Below are positions 8,992 through 17,582 of a DNA stretch of 63,882 nt, piece after piece. Made by a program: the position numbers and the translations under genes. Within the stretch, counting starts at the first letter, position 1, and each line of letters opens with the position of its first letter. This DNA is from Methylophilaceae bacterium (lineage in GTDB: Bacteria > Pseudomonadota > Gammaproteobacteria > Burkholderiales > Methylophilaceae), in contig JAFMCB010000005.1 of NCBI GenBank assembly GCA_017858095.1, positions 1 through 63,882 of the forward strand, in the 5' to 3' direction. The notes beneath the pieces were generated by a model, which ran no database searches, had not been told where the DNA came from, and saw only the letters and a list, made by a program, of their open reading frames with translations.

Positions 8992-10398
8992 TTAATCCGT
9001 TATTTTGACAGGCACATAAAGTGTGTCTCCATTACGATAAATTAATAAAGCAACGGTTTTTCCTTTTGGAATTTTTCTTAGATCATTATTAAAAGATTGT
9101 ACTGTTTTAACAGCTGAATTATTGATGGCTAAAATTACATCGCCCGCTCGAATTCCAGCTGAAACAGCGGTTCCCTTAACCTCGGTAACTAACAAACCAT
9201 TTCTTCCATTCAGCTGCTCGCGGTCTTTATCAGTTAATTCCCTCAATGCTAAACCCAATCGATTAACGGTCGGTTTTTTATTTTGTTTAGCAGCCACTTG
9301 TGGCTCTTGTGTGGGCATCTCGCCAATTTTAACTGACAGCGTACTTTTTTTTCCTTTTCTTAAAATCTCAACAGGCACAGTCGTATTGGGCTTGGTGTTA
9401 CCGACAAATTTCGGTAAATCTGTCGAGGTAACTATCTGCTTATTGTTGAATTTTAAGATGATATCTCCCGCCAAAAGCCCACCTTTTTCTGCCGGTGAAT
9501 CTTTACCTACGCCTGCTATGAGCGCACCTTTTGTATCAGCCATGCCAAAGGATTCGGATAATTCCTCAGTAATTTGTTGAATGTTAATACCTAACCAACC
9601 ACGAATGACTTTACCGTTTGCTTTTAATTGTTCGGCCACATTCATAGCTACATCAATTGGGATTGCAAAAGACAGGCCCATGTAGCCTCCCGTGCGACTA
9701 TATATTTGCGAGTTAATACCGATCACTTCGCCATCAGTATTAAACAGTGGACCTCCCGAATTACCCGGATTGATAGCAACATCTGTTTGAATGAATGGAA
9801 CAAAATCCTCTTGGGGTAGCGCACGTTTTTTTGCACTCACAACGCCTACCGTCACCGTATTTTCTAGTCCAAAGGGTGAGCCAATTGCAGCTACCCAGGC
9901 CCCGACTTTAACTTTGTCTGGATCACCAAATTTAACATTGGGTAAGTTTTTGGCGTCGATTTTTAATAAGGCCACATCCGTGCGTCGATCGATACCTAAA
10001 ATTTCAGCTTTGAATTCGCGTTTATCAGTTAATTTAACCATCACCGTATCTGCCTGCGCGACAACGTGTGCATTCGTGATGATGTAGCCGTCACTTTCAA
10101 CAATGAAGCCTGATCCTGTGCCGTTAACTCTCTCTTGCGGTAATTGTTCTTGATTTTGTGGCGGCATACCAGGAAAACCAGGTAAAGGAATACCAAAGCG
10201 CTTAAAAAATTCTTCCATGCGCTCATCATGAAAGGGACTTATTTGCTGATTGGGTAATTGTTCAACGATGGATGTAATGTTAACCACTTTATCACTTTGC
10301 TCTTCAGCCAAAACAGTAAAATCAGGCAATTGCACAGCACTCACTGGTTGCAAGCAAATTAAGCTAAAAACAAAAAGGGTTCTAATAAAAAAATTCAT
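8992..10398 (-). CDS. degQ: Periplasmic Do-family serine protease/chaperone (DegQ/MucD type)
   Basis: Quality-control protease of the periplasm. The 468-residue precursor has a signal peptide (cleavage near the AVQ at about 20-23), a trypsin-like domain with catalytic His111 (TNAHVV), Asp141 (RRTDVALL) and Ser214 (GNSGGPLF), and two PDZ domains (about 270-360 and 380-465). It closes the rpoE-rseA-rseB-rseC series, the same order as algU-mucABCD in Pseudomonas, so MucD is an equally good name. Terminator-like hairpin follows downstream. Confidence 0.95.
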   Translation of the reverse strand: MNFFIRTLFVFSLICLQPVSAVQLPDFTVLAEEQSDKVVNITSIVEQLPNQQISPFHDERMEEFFKRFGIPLPGFPGMPPQNQEQLPQERVNGTGSGFIVESDGYIITNAHVVAQADTVMVKLTDKREFKAEILGIDRRTDVALLKIDAKNLPNVKFGDPDKVKVGAWVAAIGSPFGLENTVTVGVVSAKKRALPQEDFVPFIQTDVAINPGNSGGPLFNTDGEVIGINSQIYSRTGGYMGLSFAIPIDVAMNVAEQLKANGKVIRGWLGINIQQITEELSESFGMADTKGALIAGVGKDSPAEKGGLLAGDIILKFNNKQIVTSTDLPKFVGNTKPNTTVPVEILRKGKKSTLSVKIGEMPTQEPQVAAKQNKKPTVNRLGLALRELTDKDREQLNGRNGLLVTEVKGTAVSAGIRAGDVILAINNSAVKTVQSFNNDLRKIPKGKTVALLIYRNGDTLYVPVKITD

Positions 10399-10407
10399 AA
10401 TTTTCCT

Positions 10408-10848
10408 CTAAGCATTACTCGTTTTCATTAAGATGGCATCTTGATAAAGATGGTCATGATTTTTAATTGAGATGTATTTTACTATTATTATTCCCAATAA
10501 AAAGCCTATACTGCCACCGATAAAACTTTTTAAATCGCTTGAATGTGTGGCTATCATGTCGGTCGCTATCATACCAAAAAATAAAGCAAATAAGGGTACC
10601 CCATATATAATGAGGGCGGTTTTCAATAAGTAGTTTTCTTCAATCGCAAGAAGGACATGATCGCCCTCTGCAGCATTAATCGTATTTTTAAAAAGCAATG
10701 AGCCTTTTTTTTGCGTGAATATCTTGCCCCAAATACCATTCCCACAGCCCTGCGTTTGGCCGCAAAGACCACACGGTTTGGATCTTATAATTTCAACCTC
10801 AACTAGGTTGTTTTGTATGCTTTTAACTAAAGCTTCTTCATGAATCAT
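10408..10848 (-). CDS. rseC: SoxR-reducing/positive sigma-E regulator RseC (MucC) family
   Basis: Inner-membrane protein of 146 residues. The N-terminal cytosolic region has a cysteine cluster C26-x2-C29-x5-C35 (CGLCGQTQGCG) typical of RseC, followed by two membrane segments (about residues 72-92 and 102-122). It sits between rseB and degQ in the sigma-E operon. Family roles include modulation of sigma-E and, in other bacteria, electron transfer to SoxR; which applies here cannot be read from sequence. Confidence 0.9.
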   Translation of the reverse strand: MIHEEALVKSIQNNLVEVEIIRSKPCGLCGQTQGCGNGIWGKIFTQKKGSLLFKNTINAAEGDHVLLAIEENYLLKTALIIYGVPLFALFFGMIATDMIATHSSDLKSFIGGSIGFLLGIIIVKYISIKNHDHLYQDAILMKTSNA

Positions 10849-10853
10849 GGCTA

Positions 10854-11798
10854 TTAAAATGAGATAGAGTTAACGAAACTTTCAACCGTTTTTTTGGGTA
10901 CTGATCCAACCGCCATAATTTGATGCCCCTTAATATAGCGTGCAGAAATATTGGTATTCCCCATGCTCGCTGATCCTTCTTTTGGTTTCTGGCCTTTCCT
11001 TACGGGCTGAATAAATAAAGACAGGTAAGCTAAACCATCGGAATAAATTAAATGATGGTTTAAGACATTTGGGCCACTAATTCGTGTGACACGAAAACTG
11101 ATCTCTTTAAATCCATTCGGTATGTTATCCATTTTCCAGAATCGAGGCGCACTGGAAGATAAATCTTCCTGTTCATGCATCACATATTCTTTCGATAAAT
11201 CAATGTCGGGTTTGAACCATGATAAATCTTTTTTTTGATTCACGTTAACTTTGGTAAATGATGTTTGTTCAATTAATTGATTAGCATGATCCGAAACAAT
11301 CATTTTCAATGGAATTGATGTTTCTTGATCCAACCAAAAATGGTAAAAATATCTAAAATCATCATTGGGCATCAAAATTACTACTTTAGCAGCTCTGCCA
11401 GCCACGCGATCATTTTTACCAAAATCGATTTGATAGACTTTTCTAAGGTTTGTCGTCGAATTAGGCAGAACGGATGGGAATAATCGATGTTGGTCTCTTT
11501 TTTCAATAACAACGTTGTTTTTATTTGTGCCATAGACAAAAGTCGCGTCACCCAGTGAGAGCATTTCACTGGGGGCACCATCTAACGTATTAATTCGGGT
11601 ATATTCTTGCTCACCATGCCTGGCATGAATGATCTCTAACGAACGAATTTCTTTTAAATGCTCTGCCTGAAAAACACCTTGATAATTTAAATTACGGCAT
11701 GCTTGGTGAGCATCAACGATAATCTGCCATGGATCCGATTGCGCAAAAGTGTTTGATGTAAAAACAAATAAAAAAAATAATAATATTCGTTTACCCAT
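10854..11798 (-). CDS. rseB: Sigma-E regulatory protein RseB (MucB)
   Basis: Periplasmic protein that binds the RseA periplasmic domain and shields it from proteolysis until outer-membrane or LPS signals release it. The 314-residue precursor starts with a signal peptide (cleaved near FAQS, residue 19-20), followed by the lipid-binding-like N-domain (EYTRINTLDG, FYHFWLDQETSIPLK) and the smaller C-domain. The ATG directly abuts the rseA stop codon. Confidence 0.93.
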   Translation of the reverse strand: MGKRILLFFLFVFTSNTFAQSDPWQIIVDAHQACRNLNYQGVFQAEHLKEIRSLEIIHARHGEQEYTRINTLDGAPSEMLSLGDATFVYGTNKNNVVIEKRDQHRLFPSVLPNSTTNLRKVYQIDFGKNDRVAGRAAKVVILMPNDDFRYFYHFWLDQETSIPLKMIVSDHANQLIEQTSFTKVNVNQKKDLSWFKPDIDLSKEYVMHEQEDLSSSAPRFWKMDNIPNGFKEISFRVTRISGPNVLNHHLIYSDGLAYLSLFIQPVRKGQKPKEGSASMGNTNISARYIKGHQIMAVGSVPKKTVESFVNSISF

Positions 11799-12257
11799 CT
11801 ATTTTATATTCGAAAATCCTGTTTGAACAAAGTAACTCGCATTGGTAGCGGTATGAGCAAAATGTGCTTGCATCATTTCGGCTGGAATTTCATCTTGAAC
11901 TAACAAGACTGAATTAACAGAATTGCTATTGATTGGTGAATTAAAGAGCATAGCAGCGATTAATATCAACACAGAAAAAGCAAACACGTGCGGTAAGTAA
12001 TTAAATTCTGCACGCAATGTCGTGGCAGAGTTTTGCACAAAACCGCCCATTTGTGTTGGTTCTTTTTCGATAGCTTGCATGATCTTGGCGGTCATGGGTG
12101 ATGAGGTCACATAATTACCTTGCAGCACATCACGTGTAATTTGGTAATATGACCAATTTGTTTGATGGCTTTTATTTTTTGTTACATCACTTAATAAACT
12201 GTCTAATTCGCTATCGGTGAATTCGTTGTCAAACAGTGATGATATTTTATCTTTCAT
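11799..12257 (-). CDS. rseA: Anti-sigma-E factor RseA (MucA)
   Basis: Membrane-bound inhibitor of RpoE. The N-terminal cytosolic domain (MKDKISSLFDNEFTDSE, conserved WSYYQITRDVLQG) binds the sigma factor, one membrane helix lies at about residues 87-104, and a short periplasmic tail would contact RseB and be cut by regulated proteases. I chose the ATG at 12257 (152 residues) because a strong AGAAGGA ribosome-binding site precedes it, overlapping the end of rpoE; the longer frame starts inside rpoE and lacks such a site. Confidence 0.9.
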   Translation of the reverse strand: MKDKISSLFDNEFTDSELDSLLSDVTKNKSHQTNWSYYQITRDVLQGNYVTSSPMTAKIMQAIEKEPTQMGGFVQNSATTLRAEFNYLPHVFAFSVLILIAAMLFNSPINSNSVNSVLLVQDEIPAEMMQAHFAHTATNASYFVQTGFSNIK

Positions 12258-12267
12258 AATTTTCCTT

Positions 12268-12957
12268 CTACCAACGTTTATTACTGGTTTCAATTAATGG
12301 TTTTAATTTCTCCGCAATGGCCTCACGCGCTCTAAAGATTCTTGAACGGACGGTTCCTATCGGGCATTGCATTAATTCTGCGATTTCTTCATAACTTAAG
12401 CCATCCATTTCCCGCAATGAAATAGCCTCTTTCAGTTCGTCTGGCAGGCTTTCAATCGTATCGTTAACGGTGGTCACAATTTCTTTCGTCATCATTGAAT
12501 TTTCAGGCGTTTCAAGGTTTCTTAATTCTTGGCCATCCTCAAAATTTTCAACATCTTCAATCTCAACATCATTCATGGCTTTTGGTCGGCGCCCCAGAGA
12601 AACTAAATGATTTTTAGCCGTGTTAATACCAATACGGTAAAGCCAAGTGTAAAAAGCACTATCACCACGAAAATTATTTATAGCTCGGTAAGCCTTAATA
12701 AAAGAATCTTGCACAATATCTTCAATTTCAGATTGATCACGGACCATACGTGCGAGCAAGCGTGTTAATTTTTTGTGGTATTTTTCAACCAAAATACCAA
12801 ATGCACGTTTGTCGCCCTTTTGCGCTTTTTCGACCAACTTTTGATCAATCGCACGTTCAGGATTTACAGGTTTAGTTTCCATTGCCACTGGTGTTTTAAT
12901 TACAGATTGAGTATTGTAACCTGTACGACTTGTTTCGACGACCTTAAGGTGATTCAT
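12268..12957 (-). CDS. rpoE: RNA polymerase sigma-E factor (RpoE/AlgU)
   Basis: ECF sigma factor for envelope stress. Region 2 (DIVQDSFIKAYRAINNFRGDSAFYTWLYRIGINTAK in two parts) and region 4 (ISLREMDGLSYEEIAELM, then GTVRSRIFRARE) are intact. From the first ATG it has 229 residues, about 25 more at the N-terminus than E. coli RpoE; an internal ATG at 12882 (METKPVNPER) would give a conventional length. Neither has a strong ribosome-binding site. A sigma-E-type promoter at 13010-13038 indicates autoregulation. Confidence 0.95.
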   Translation of the reverse strand: MNHLKVVETSRTGYNTQSVIKTPVAMETKPVNPERAIDQKLVEKAQKGDKRAFGILVEKYHKKLTRLLARMVRDQSEIEDIVQDSFIKAYRAINNFRGDSAFYTWLYRIGINTAKNHLVSLGRRPKAMNDVEIEDVENFEDGQELRNLETPENSMMTKEIVTTVNDTIESLPDELKEAISLREMDGLSYEEIAELMQCPIGTVRSRIFRAREAIAEKLKPLIETSNKRW

Positions 12958-13009
12958 AAGCTCACTTTCGCTAGATTGAGTTTAATTTCAACGTTAATTG
13001 ATACATAAT

Positions 13010-13038
13010 GGTGACCTTATACATAAAGATTAAGTTCC
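13010..13038 (-). promoter_or_regulatory. Sigma-E-type autoregulatory promoter of rpoE
   Basis: Minus strand: GGAACTT (13032-13038), the exact sigma-E -35 consensus, 17-base spacer, then TCACC (13010-13014), keeping the TC core of the -10. It reads into rpoE with a leader of roughly 45 bases and lies just 14 bases from the divergent nadB start codon. Confidence 0.75.
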
Positions 13039-13051
13039 TTAAAGATTAAAA

Positions 13052-14683
13052 ATGTTTAATTTTGATGTTGTGATTATTGGCAGTGGCCTCGCAGGACTGA
13101 GCACAGCCCTAAAACTTGCTGACAAAAAAAAGATAGCGATCATTAGTAAGCGTCAGTTAATTGATAGCTCCAGTCACTGGGCGCAAGGTGGTATTGCATC
13201 GACAGCATCCAATGAAGATTCAGTTGATCAGCATGTTGCCGATACTTTAATCTCGGGTGCTGATTTATGTGATGAAAAAGTGGTTCGATTTGTTTCGGAA
13301 AATAGTCCTGCCGCGATTCAATGGCTTGCCGATGCGGGGGTCGACTTCACCAAGCAACCTAAAAATAATGCATTGCATTTTACGCAAGAAGGTGGGCATA
13401 CCGTGCGACGTATCGCGCATGTTGCCGACACCACAGGTAAAGCAGTGCAATCAGTTCTTATTCAAAAAATATTATCACACCCGAATATCACCATTTTTGA
13501 AGATCATATAGTGGTGGACTTAATCACTTCGAACAAACTTGAGTTAGCAAACCAGCTCAAAAATACCTGTTTAGGTTTATATGTATTAAACAATGCAACC
13601 GGCGCGGTTACAACATTTCAAAGTGATGTCACAATTCTTGCCTCCGGTGGTGCAAGTAAAGTTTATTTATACACCACAAATCCGGATGTAAGTACGGGAG
13701 ATGGTATGGCAATGGCATGGCGAGCAGGCTGCCGTTTAGCAAATATGGAATTTATACAATTTCATCCAACTTGTTTATTCCACCCAAAAGAAAAATCATT
13801 TCTTATATCCGAGGCACTCAGAGGTGAAGGCGCTATTTTAAAACTTCCAAATAATAAGCCTTTTATGCATCTTTATGATGCGCGAGCAGATTTAGCACCC
13901 AGGGACATAGTTGCCAGGGCGATTGATTTTGAAATGAAAAAAAGAGGGCTTGAGTGCGTTTATTTAGATATGACGCATCGAACAAAATCTTTCATCATGG
14001 ATCATTTTCCATCAATTTATGAACGTTGCCTGAAACTCAACATTGATATCTCGCGCGAACAGATCCCTGTAGTACCAGCTGCACATTACAGTTGTGGCGG
14101 TGTCATGACAGATCTGCATGGGGAAACGGATATTAAAAATTTATATGCGGTTGGTGAAACGGCTTACACTGGCTTGCATGGCGCCAACCGATTAGCGAGC
14201 AATTCTTTATTGGAATGCTTAGTCTTCTCAGAACAGGCAGCCCATCATATTTTAGCAAACAAAGATCATCATCAGACTGCATTACCACAATGGGATGAAA
14301 GTCGTGTTACCGATGCAGATGAAGAAGTCCTCATTACGCATACTTGGAATGAGTTAAGACGATTTATGTGGAATTATGTTGGTATTGTTCGTACCAATAA
14401 GCGGCTGTCAAGAGCGATGCATCGAATAAATATGTTACGAGATGAGGTGCAAGAATTTTATCGCAACTTTCGCATCTCGAATAATTTAATTGAACTCCGA
14501 AACCTTCTGCAAGTAGCCCAATTGATCGTCGAATCGGCAATTGCCAGAAAAGAAAGTCGAGGCTTGCACTTCAGTCGAGATTACCCCAATAAAAATGTAG
14601 AGAAAAAGATTACTGTCTTAACTCCTGAGAATTTTAATGGGGAAAAATTTAAAAAAAATAAAAAGTTATCCATTGTTAAGTAG
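13052..14683 (+). CDS. nadB: L-aspartate oxidase NadB
   Basis: FAD enzyme that oxidises L-aspartate to iminoaspartate, the first step of de novo NAD synthesis. The 543-residue protein has the dinucleotide motif GSGLAGLSTA near residues 10-19, the SSSHWAQGGIA segment, HTVRRIAHVADTTG, the substrate region HPTCL, and the succinate-dehydrogenase-like GGVMTDLHGETDI and HGANRLASNSLLE motifs. It is divergent from rpoE, as in many beta- and gammaproteobacteria; nadA and nadC are not nearby. Confidence 0.97.
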   Translation: MFNFDVVIIGSGLAGLSTALKLADKKKIAIISKRQLIDSSSHWAQGGIASTASNEDSVDQHVADTLISGADLCDEKVVRFVSENSPAAIQWLADAGVDFTKQPKNNALHFTQEGGHTVRRIAHVADTTGKAVQSVLIQKILSHPNITIFEDHIVVDLITSNKLELANQLKNTCLGLYVLNNATGAVTTFQSDVTILASGGASKVYLYTTNPDVSTGDGMAMAWRAGCRLANMEFIQFHPTCLFHPKEKSFLISEALRGEGAILKLPNNKPFMHLYDARADLAPRDIVARAIDFEMKKRGLECVYLDMTHRTKSFIMDHFPSIYERCLKLNIDISREQIPVVPAAHYSCGGVMTDLHGETDIKNLYAVGETAYTGLHGANRLASNSLLECLVFSEQAAHHILANKDHHQTALPQWDESRVTDADEEVLITHTWNELRRFMWNYVGIVRTNKRLSRAMHRINMLRDEVQEFYRNFRISNNLIELRNLLQVAQLIVESAIARKESRGLHFSRDYPNKNVEKKITVLTPENFNGEKFKKNKKLSIVK

Positions 14684-14714
14684 CTTTTAATCAAATTATG
14701 AAAGGTAGAAAAAT

Positions 14715-15194
14715 ATGGAAGTAAAAATGAATACCGTGGTGACTATCTCCTATGAGCTCAAAGATGTTAATGGAAATGTTTTAGAAAAAAGTAAAGAGCC
14801 GATTGCTTATCTGCACGGTGGACATGACAATATCTTTCCAAAAGTTGAGGAAGCTATGCATGGCAAAAAAGAGGGTGATAAAATCGAAGTCGGGCTTGAG
14901 CCCGCTGATGCATTCGGTGAGTATGATGAGCAACTTGTGCAAATTGAACCTATCACTGCTTTTCCAGAATCCAATGTGAAAGAAGGTATGCAGTTTGAAG
15001 GCGAAAATGAAACAGGTGACATTGTAATTTACACGGTAACCAATGTGGCGGATGGAAAAGTGGTCGTTGATGGCAACCATCCATGGGCTGGGCAACGCGT
15101 TTTATTTAGTGCAACAATCAATAAAGTCCGGGATGCTAATGCTGAGGAAATCTCACACAAGCATGTTCATGGAGAAGGTGGTCATCACCATTAA
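14715..15194 (+). CDS. slyD: FKBP-type peptidyl-prolyl isomerase, SlyD-like
   Basis: Cis-trans prolyl isomerase and chaperone of the cytosol. The 159-residue protein has the split FKBP domain (ISYELKDVNGNVLE, YLHGGHDNIFPKVEEAM, LEPADAFGEYDE) with the inserted IF chaperone flap, and a short histidine-rich tail (HKHVHGEGGHHH) suited to nickel or zinc binding, shorter than in E. coli SlyD. Start is either the ATG at 14715 or the ATG four codons on at 14727, which has a well-spaced GGAAG. Its stop codon interlocks with that of suhB on the other strand. Confidence 0.92.
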   Translation: MEVKMNTVVTISYELKDVNGNVLEKSKEPIAYLHGGHDNIFPKVEEAMHGKKEGDKIEVGLEPADAFGEYDEQLVQIEPITAFPESNVKEGMQFEGENETGDIVIYTVTNVADGKVVVDGNHPWAGQRVLFSATINKVRDANAEEISHKHVHGEGGHHH

Positions 15195-15988
15195 TTTTTT
15201 AAATCGTCTGTCAAATGCGTTTGCAGTAATTTAATAAAGTTTTCGTAGATGAATGGATTGGCACAAACGATATTCCCTGTCTCAAGCCAATTGTCTTTTG
15301 TAGAAAAATCACTAACAATGCCTCCAGCTTCCTGAATGATTAAGCTGCCCGCAGCAATATCCCATTTGGATAAACCAATTTCCCAAAAACCATCCAGCCA
15401 ACCTGTAGCCACATAAGCTAGATCGAGCGCTGCAGAACCGGGCCGACGAATACCCTGCGTATTCAAGACAACCTCCTCCATCATTTTCAAATAAGTTTTT
15501 AGGTGCTTAAAATCCCTGAACGGTAAACCGGTTCCAATTAAACTGTCTTTTAATTTTCTTTTTTTTGAGACACGAATACGTCTGTCATTTAGAAATGCAC
15601 CTTGGCCTTTTGATGCAGAAAATAAATCGTTACGGTTTGGGTCAAAAATGACCGCCTGTGTAATGGCCCCTTTTTGCTGTAAAGCGATGGAAACACAATA
15701 CTGAGGGAATCCGTGTAAAAAATTTGTCGTCCCATCGAGTGGGTCAATTATCCAAAGATTATCAGAATCATGACTTAAGCCTGATTCTTCCCCCAAGAAC
15801 GAATGATTGGGATAAGCATCACGCAATGTTTCAATAATAATTTTTTCTGCACTTACATCAACTTCAGTGACAAAATCATTCACCCGTTTCGTATTTATGG
15901 TCAATGAATTAATATCCTCTGATGCACGAACAATAAATGAACCCGCTTTTCGCGCTGCTTTTATTGCCGTATTTAACATCGGTTGCAT
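15191..15988 (-). CDS. suhB: Inositol-1-monophosphatase family protein SuhB
   Basis: Mg-dependent phosphatase; in proteobacteria SuhB also joins the Nus/ribosomal-RNA antitermination complex. The 265-residue protein begins MQPMLNTAIKAARKAG, matching SuhB, and carries the metal-site motifs GEESG, WIIDPLDGTTNF and the C-terminal SKWDIAAGSLIIQEAGG. It is convergent with slyD and divergent from trmJ. The enzymatic substrate cannot be fixed from sequence. Confidence 0.94.
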   Translation of the reverse strand: MQPMLNTAIKAARKAGSFIVRASEDINSLTINTKRVNDFVTEVDVSAEKIIIETLRDAYPNHSFLGEESGLSHDSDNLWIIDPLDGTTNFLHGFPQYCVSIALQQKGAITQAVIFDPNRNDLFSASKGQGAFLNDRRIRVSKKRKLKDSLIGTGLPFRDFKHLKTYLKMMEEVVLNTQGIRRPGSAALDLAYVATGWLDGFWEIGLSKWDIAAGSLIIQEAGGIVSDFSTKDNWLETGNIVCANPFIYENFIKLLQTHLTDDLKN

Positions 15989-16062
15989 AATTTACCTTAT
16001 TGAGGATGATTCAAAGAGATAGAATGGTATTTTATTGAGAAAAATAATGCAAACAAAAAGCT

Positions 16063-16788
16063 ATGAATTTTGACAATATTACGATTATTCTTTGCCGAAC
16101 ATCTCACCCTGGTAACATTGGCTCAACAGCTCGAGCAATGCAAACCATGGGTTTTAAAAAATTATGTCTTGTTGGGCCAAAAATTTTTCCATCAGCAGAA
16201 GCAACGGCGTTAGCTGCCAATGCCAAAGAGGTTCTTGACAATACAAAAACGTGTCAAAACATCGAAGCTGCCCTTGTAAATCAGCATTTTGTAATTGGCT
16301 TTACTGCAAGAAAAAGAGAGTTAACACAGCCTCATGTGAATCTAAAAGATCTTCCAGGTGAAATCGTAAAACTAAAAGAAAAGCAAAATATTGCTATTTT
16401 ATTTGGTAACGAAACCAATGGTTTGTCTAATGAAGAAATTAAATTTTGTAATATGCTTTGTTACATCGACAGTGAATCCAACGCAGCTTCCTTAAATCTT
16501 GCACAGGCAGTTCAAATTTGTTGTTACGAATTAAAAATGGCATTAAAGCAAAAACAAAATAGTTTAATAGCTAATGTAAATACCAAATCATTTGTCACCA
16601 ATGATCGGTTAAATGGATTTTATGAACATTTAGAGAGTACGCTTGATGAACTGGGTTTTTTAAAAAAAATTCAAGCCGAACGGCTCATGCAACGACTTCG
16701 ATTGCTTTTTAATCGCACACAACTGGATGAGGAAGAACTAAATATTCTGCGAGGTATTCTTTCAGAAATTCAAAAAAAAATTAAATAA
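16063..16788 (+). CDS. trmJ: tRNA (cytidine/uridine-2'-O-)-methyltransferase TrmJ
   Basis: SPOUT-class methyltransferase for ribose methylation of position 32 of tRNA. The 241-residue protein shows the start ILCRTSHPGNIGSTARAMQTMGF, the knot motifs ILFGNETNGLSNEE and SLNLAQAVQICCYEL, and a C-terminal helical extension used for dimer formation. TrmJ next to suhB, cysE and iscR is a frequent proteobacterial arrangement. Confidence 0.95.
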   Translation: MNFDNITIILCRTSHPGNIGSTARAMQTMGFKKLCLVGPKIFPSAEATALAANAKEVLDNTKTCQNIEAALVNQHFVIGFTARKRELTQPHVNLKDLPGEIVKLKEKQNIAILFGNETNGLSNEEIKFCNMLCYIDSESNAASLNLAQAVQICCYELKMALKQKQNSLIANVNTKSFVTNDRLNGFYEHLESTLDELGFLKKIQAERLMQRLRLLFNRTQLDEEELNILRGILSEIQKKIK

Positions 16789-16790
16789 TA

Positions 16791-16821
16791 TTACTTGAGT
16801 AGTTTAGTCAAGTTATAATAT
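16791..16821 (+). promoter_or_regulatory. cysE promoter with IscR type-1-like operator
   Basis: Bases 16791-16815 agree at about 20 of 25 positions with the type-1 IscR site; the conserved halves read CTTGAGT and AGTCAAG. A consensus -10 TATAAT is at 16814-16819 (or TAATAT at 16816-16821), so the operator covers the -35 to -10 region. The closely related site before iscR supports the reading. Motif evidence only. Confidence 0.6.
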
Positions 16822-16847
16822 GTTTTTTACAATAACTATAAAAAACT

Positions 16848-17519
16848 ATGTTTTCAAGATTAAAATCAGACCTATCAATTGTTTTTGATCGTGATCCGGC
16901 AGCACGATCTTATTGGGAAATCATCACCACCTACCCTGGCGTACATGCCATTTTATTTCACCGGCTCGCACATCGATTATGGAAACTAAAATTGTATTGG
17001 TTTGGACGTGCAATTTCACATATCGGTCGCTTCTTTACCGGTATAGAAATTCATCCTGGAGCCGTTATTGGGCAGCGTTTTTTTATTGATCATGGCATGG
17101 GTGTTGTGATTGGTGAAACAGCAGTAATTGGCGATGATTGCACCTTGTACCATGGCGTAACCCTAGGCGGCACATCATGGAAACAAGGTAAGCGCCACCC
17201 GACACTGGAAAACAAAGTTGTAGTTGGTGCGGGAGCCAAAATTCTAGGGCCCATAACCATTGGTTCAAGCGCAAAAATCGGATCAAATGCTGTGGTGATT
17301 TCAGATGTACCTGCGAACGCAACAGCCATTGGTATTCCAGCACGCGTTGTCGATAGTGAGAAGAAAAAAACTTCCAGCTTTAGTCCTTATGCGGTTAGTA
17401 AAGATGAAGATGATCCTATGCTAAAAACCTTACAAGGTCTCATCGCTGAGGTTGCAGAGCAAAAGAAACAACTTGATAGCCTTATTAATAAAACCACTAA
17501 ACCTTCTACCAAAAAGTAA
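16848..17519 (+). CDS. cysE: Serine O-acetyltransferase CysE
   Basis: Makes O-acetylserine from serine and acetyl-CoA, the carbon backbone for cysteine. The 223-residue protein has an N-terminal helical domain ([19 protein letters not shown]) and the left-handed beta-helix of hexapeptide repeats ([20 protein letters not shown], the catalytic His, and [11 protein letters not shown]). Placement right before the isc operon links cysteine supply to Fe-S assembly, and the promoter region carries an IscR-like operator, so iron-sulfur status may control it. Confidence 0.96.
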   Translation: MFSRLKSDLSIVFDRDPAARSYWEIITTYPGVHAILFHRLAHRLWKLKLYWFGRAISHIGRFFTGIEIHPGAVIGQRFFIDHGMGVVIGETAVIGDDCTLYHGVTLGGTSWKQGKRHPTLENKVVVGAGAKILGPITIGSSAKIGSNAVVISDVPANATAIGIPARVVDSEKKKTSSFSPYAVSKDEDDPMLKTLQGLIAEVAEQKKQLDSLINKTTKPSTKK

Positions 17520-17522
17520 TTA

Positions 17523-17555
17523 ATACTTGATTAAATTAGTCAAGCTTTATATACT
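17523..17555 (+). promoter_or_regulatory. isc operon promoter with IscR type-1 operator
   Basis: Bases 17523-17547 match the 25-base type-1 IscR site at about 22 positions (halves ATACTTGATT and AGTCAAG). The -35 TTGATT (17527-17532) and -10 TATACT (17550-17555) are 17 bases apart, and the operator covers the -35 and spacer, the arrangement expected for repression by [2Fe-2S]-IscR. Confidence 0.8.
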
Positions 17556-17582
17556 ATCGCATGTTTTTTAATTAGTTTATAT

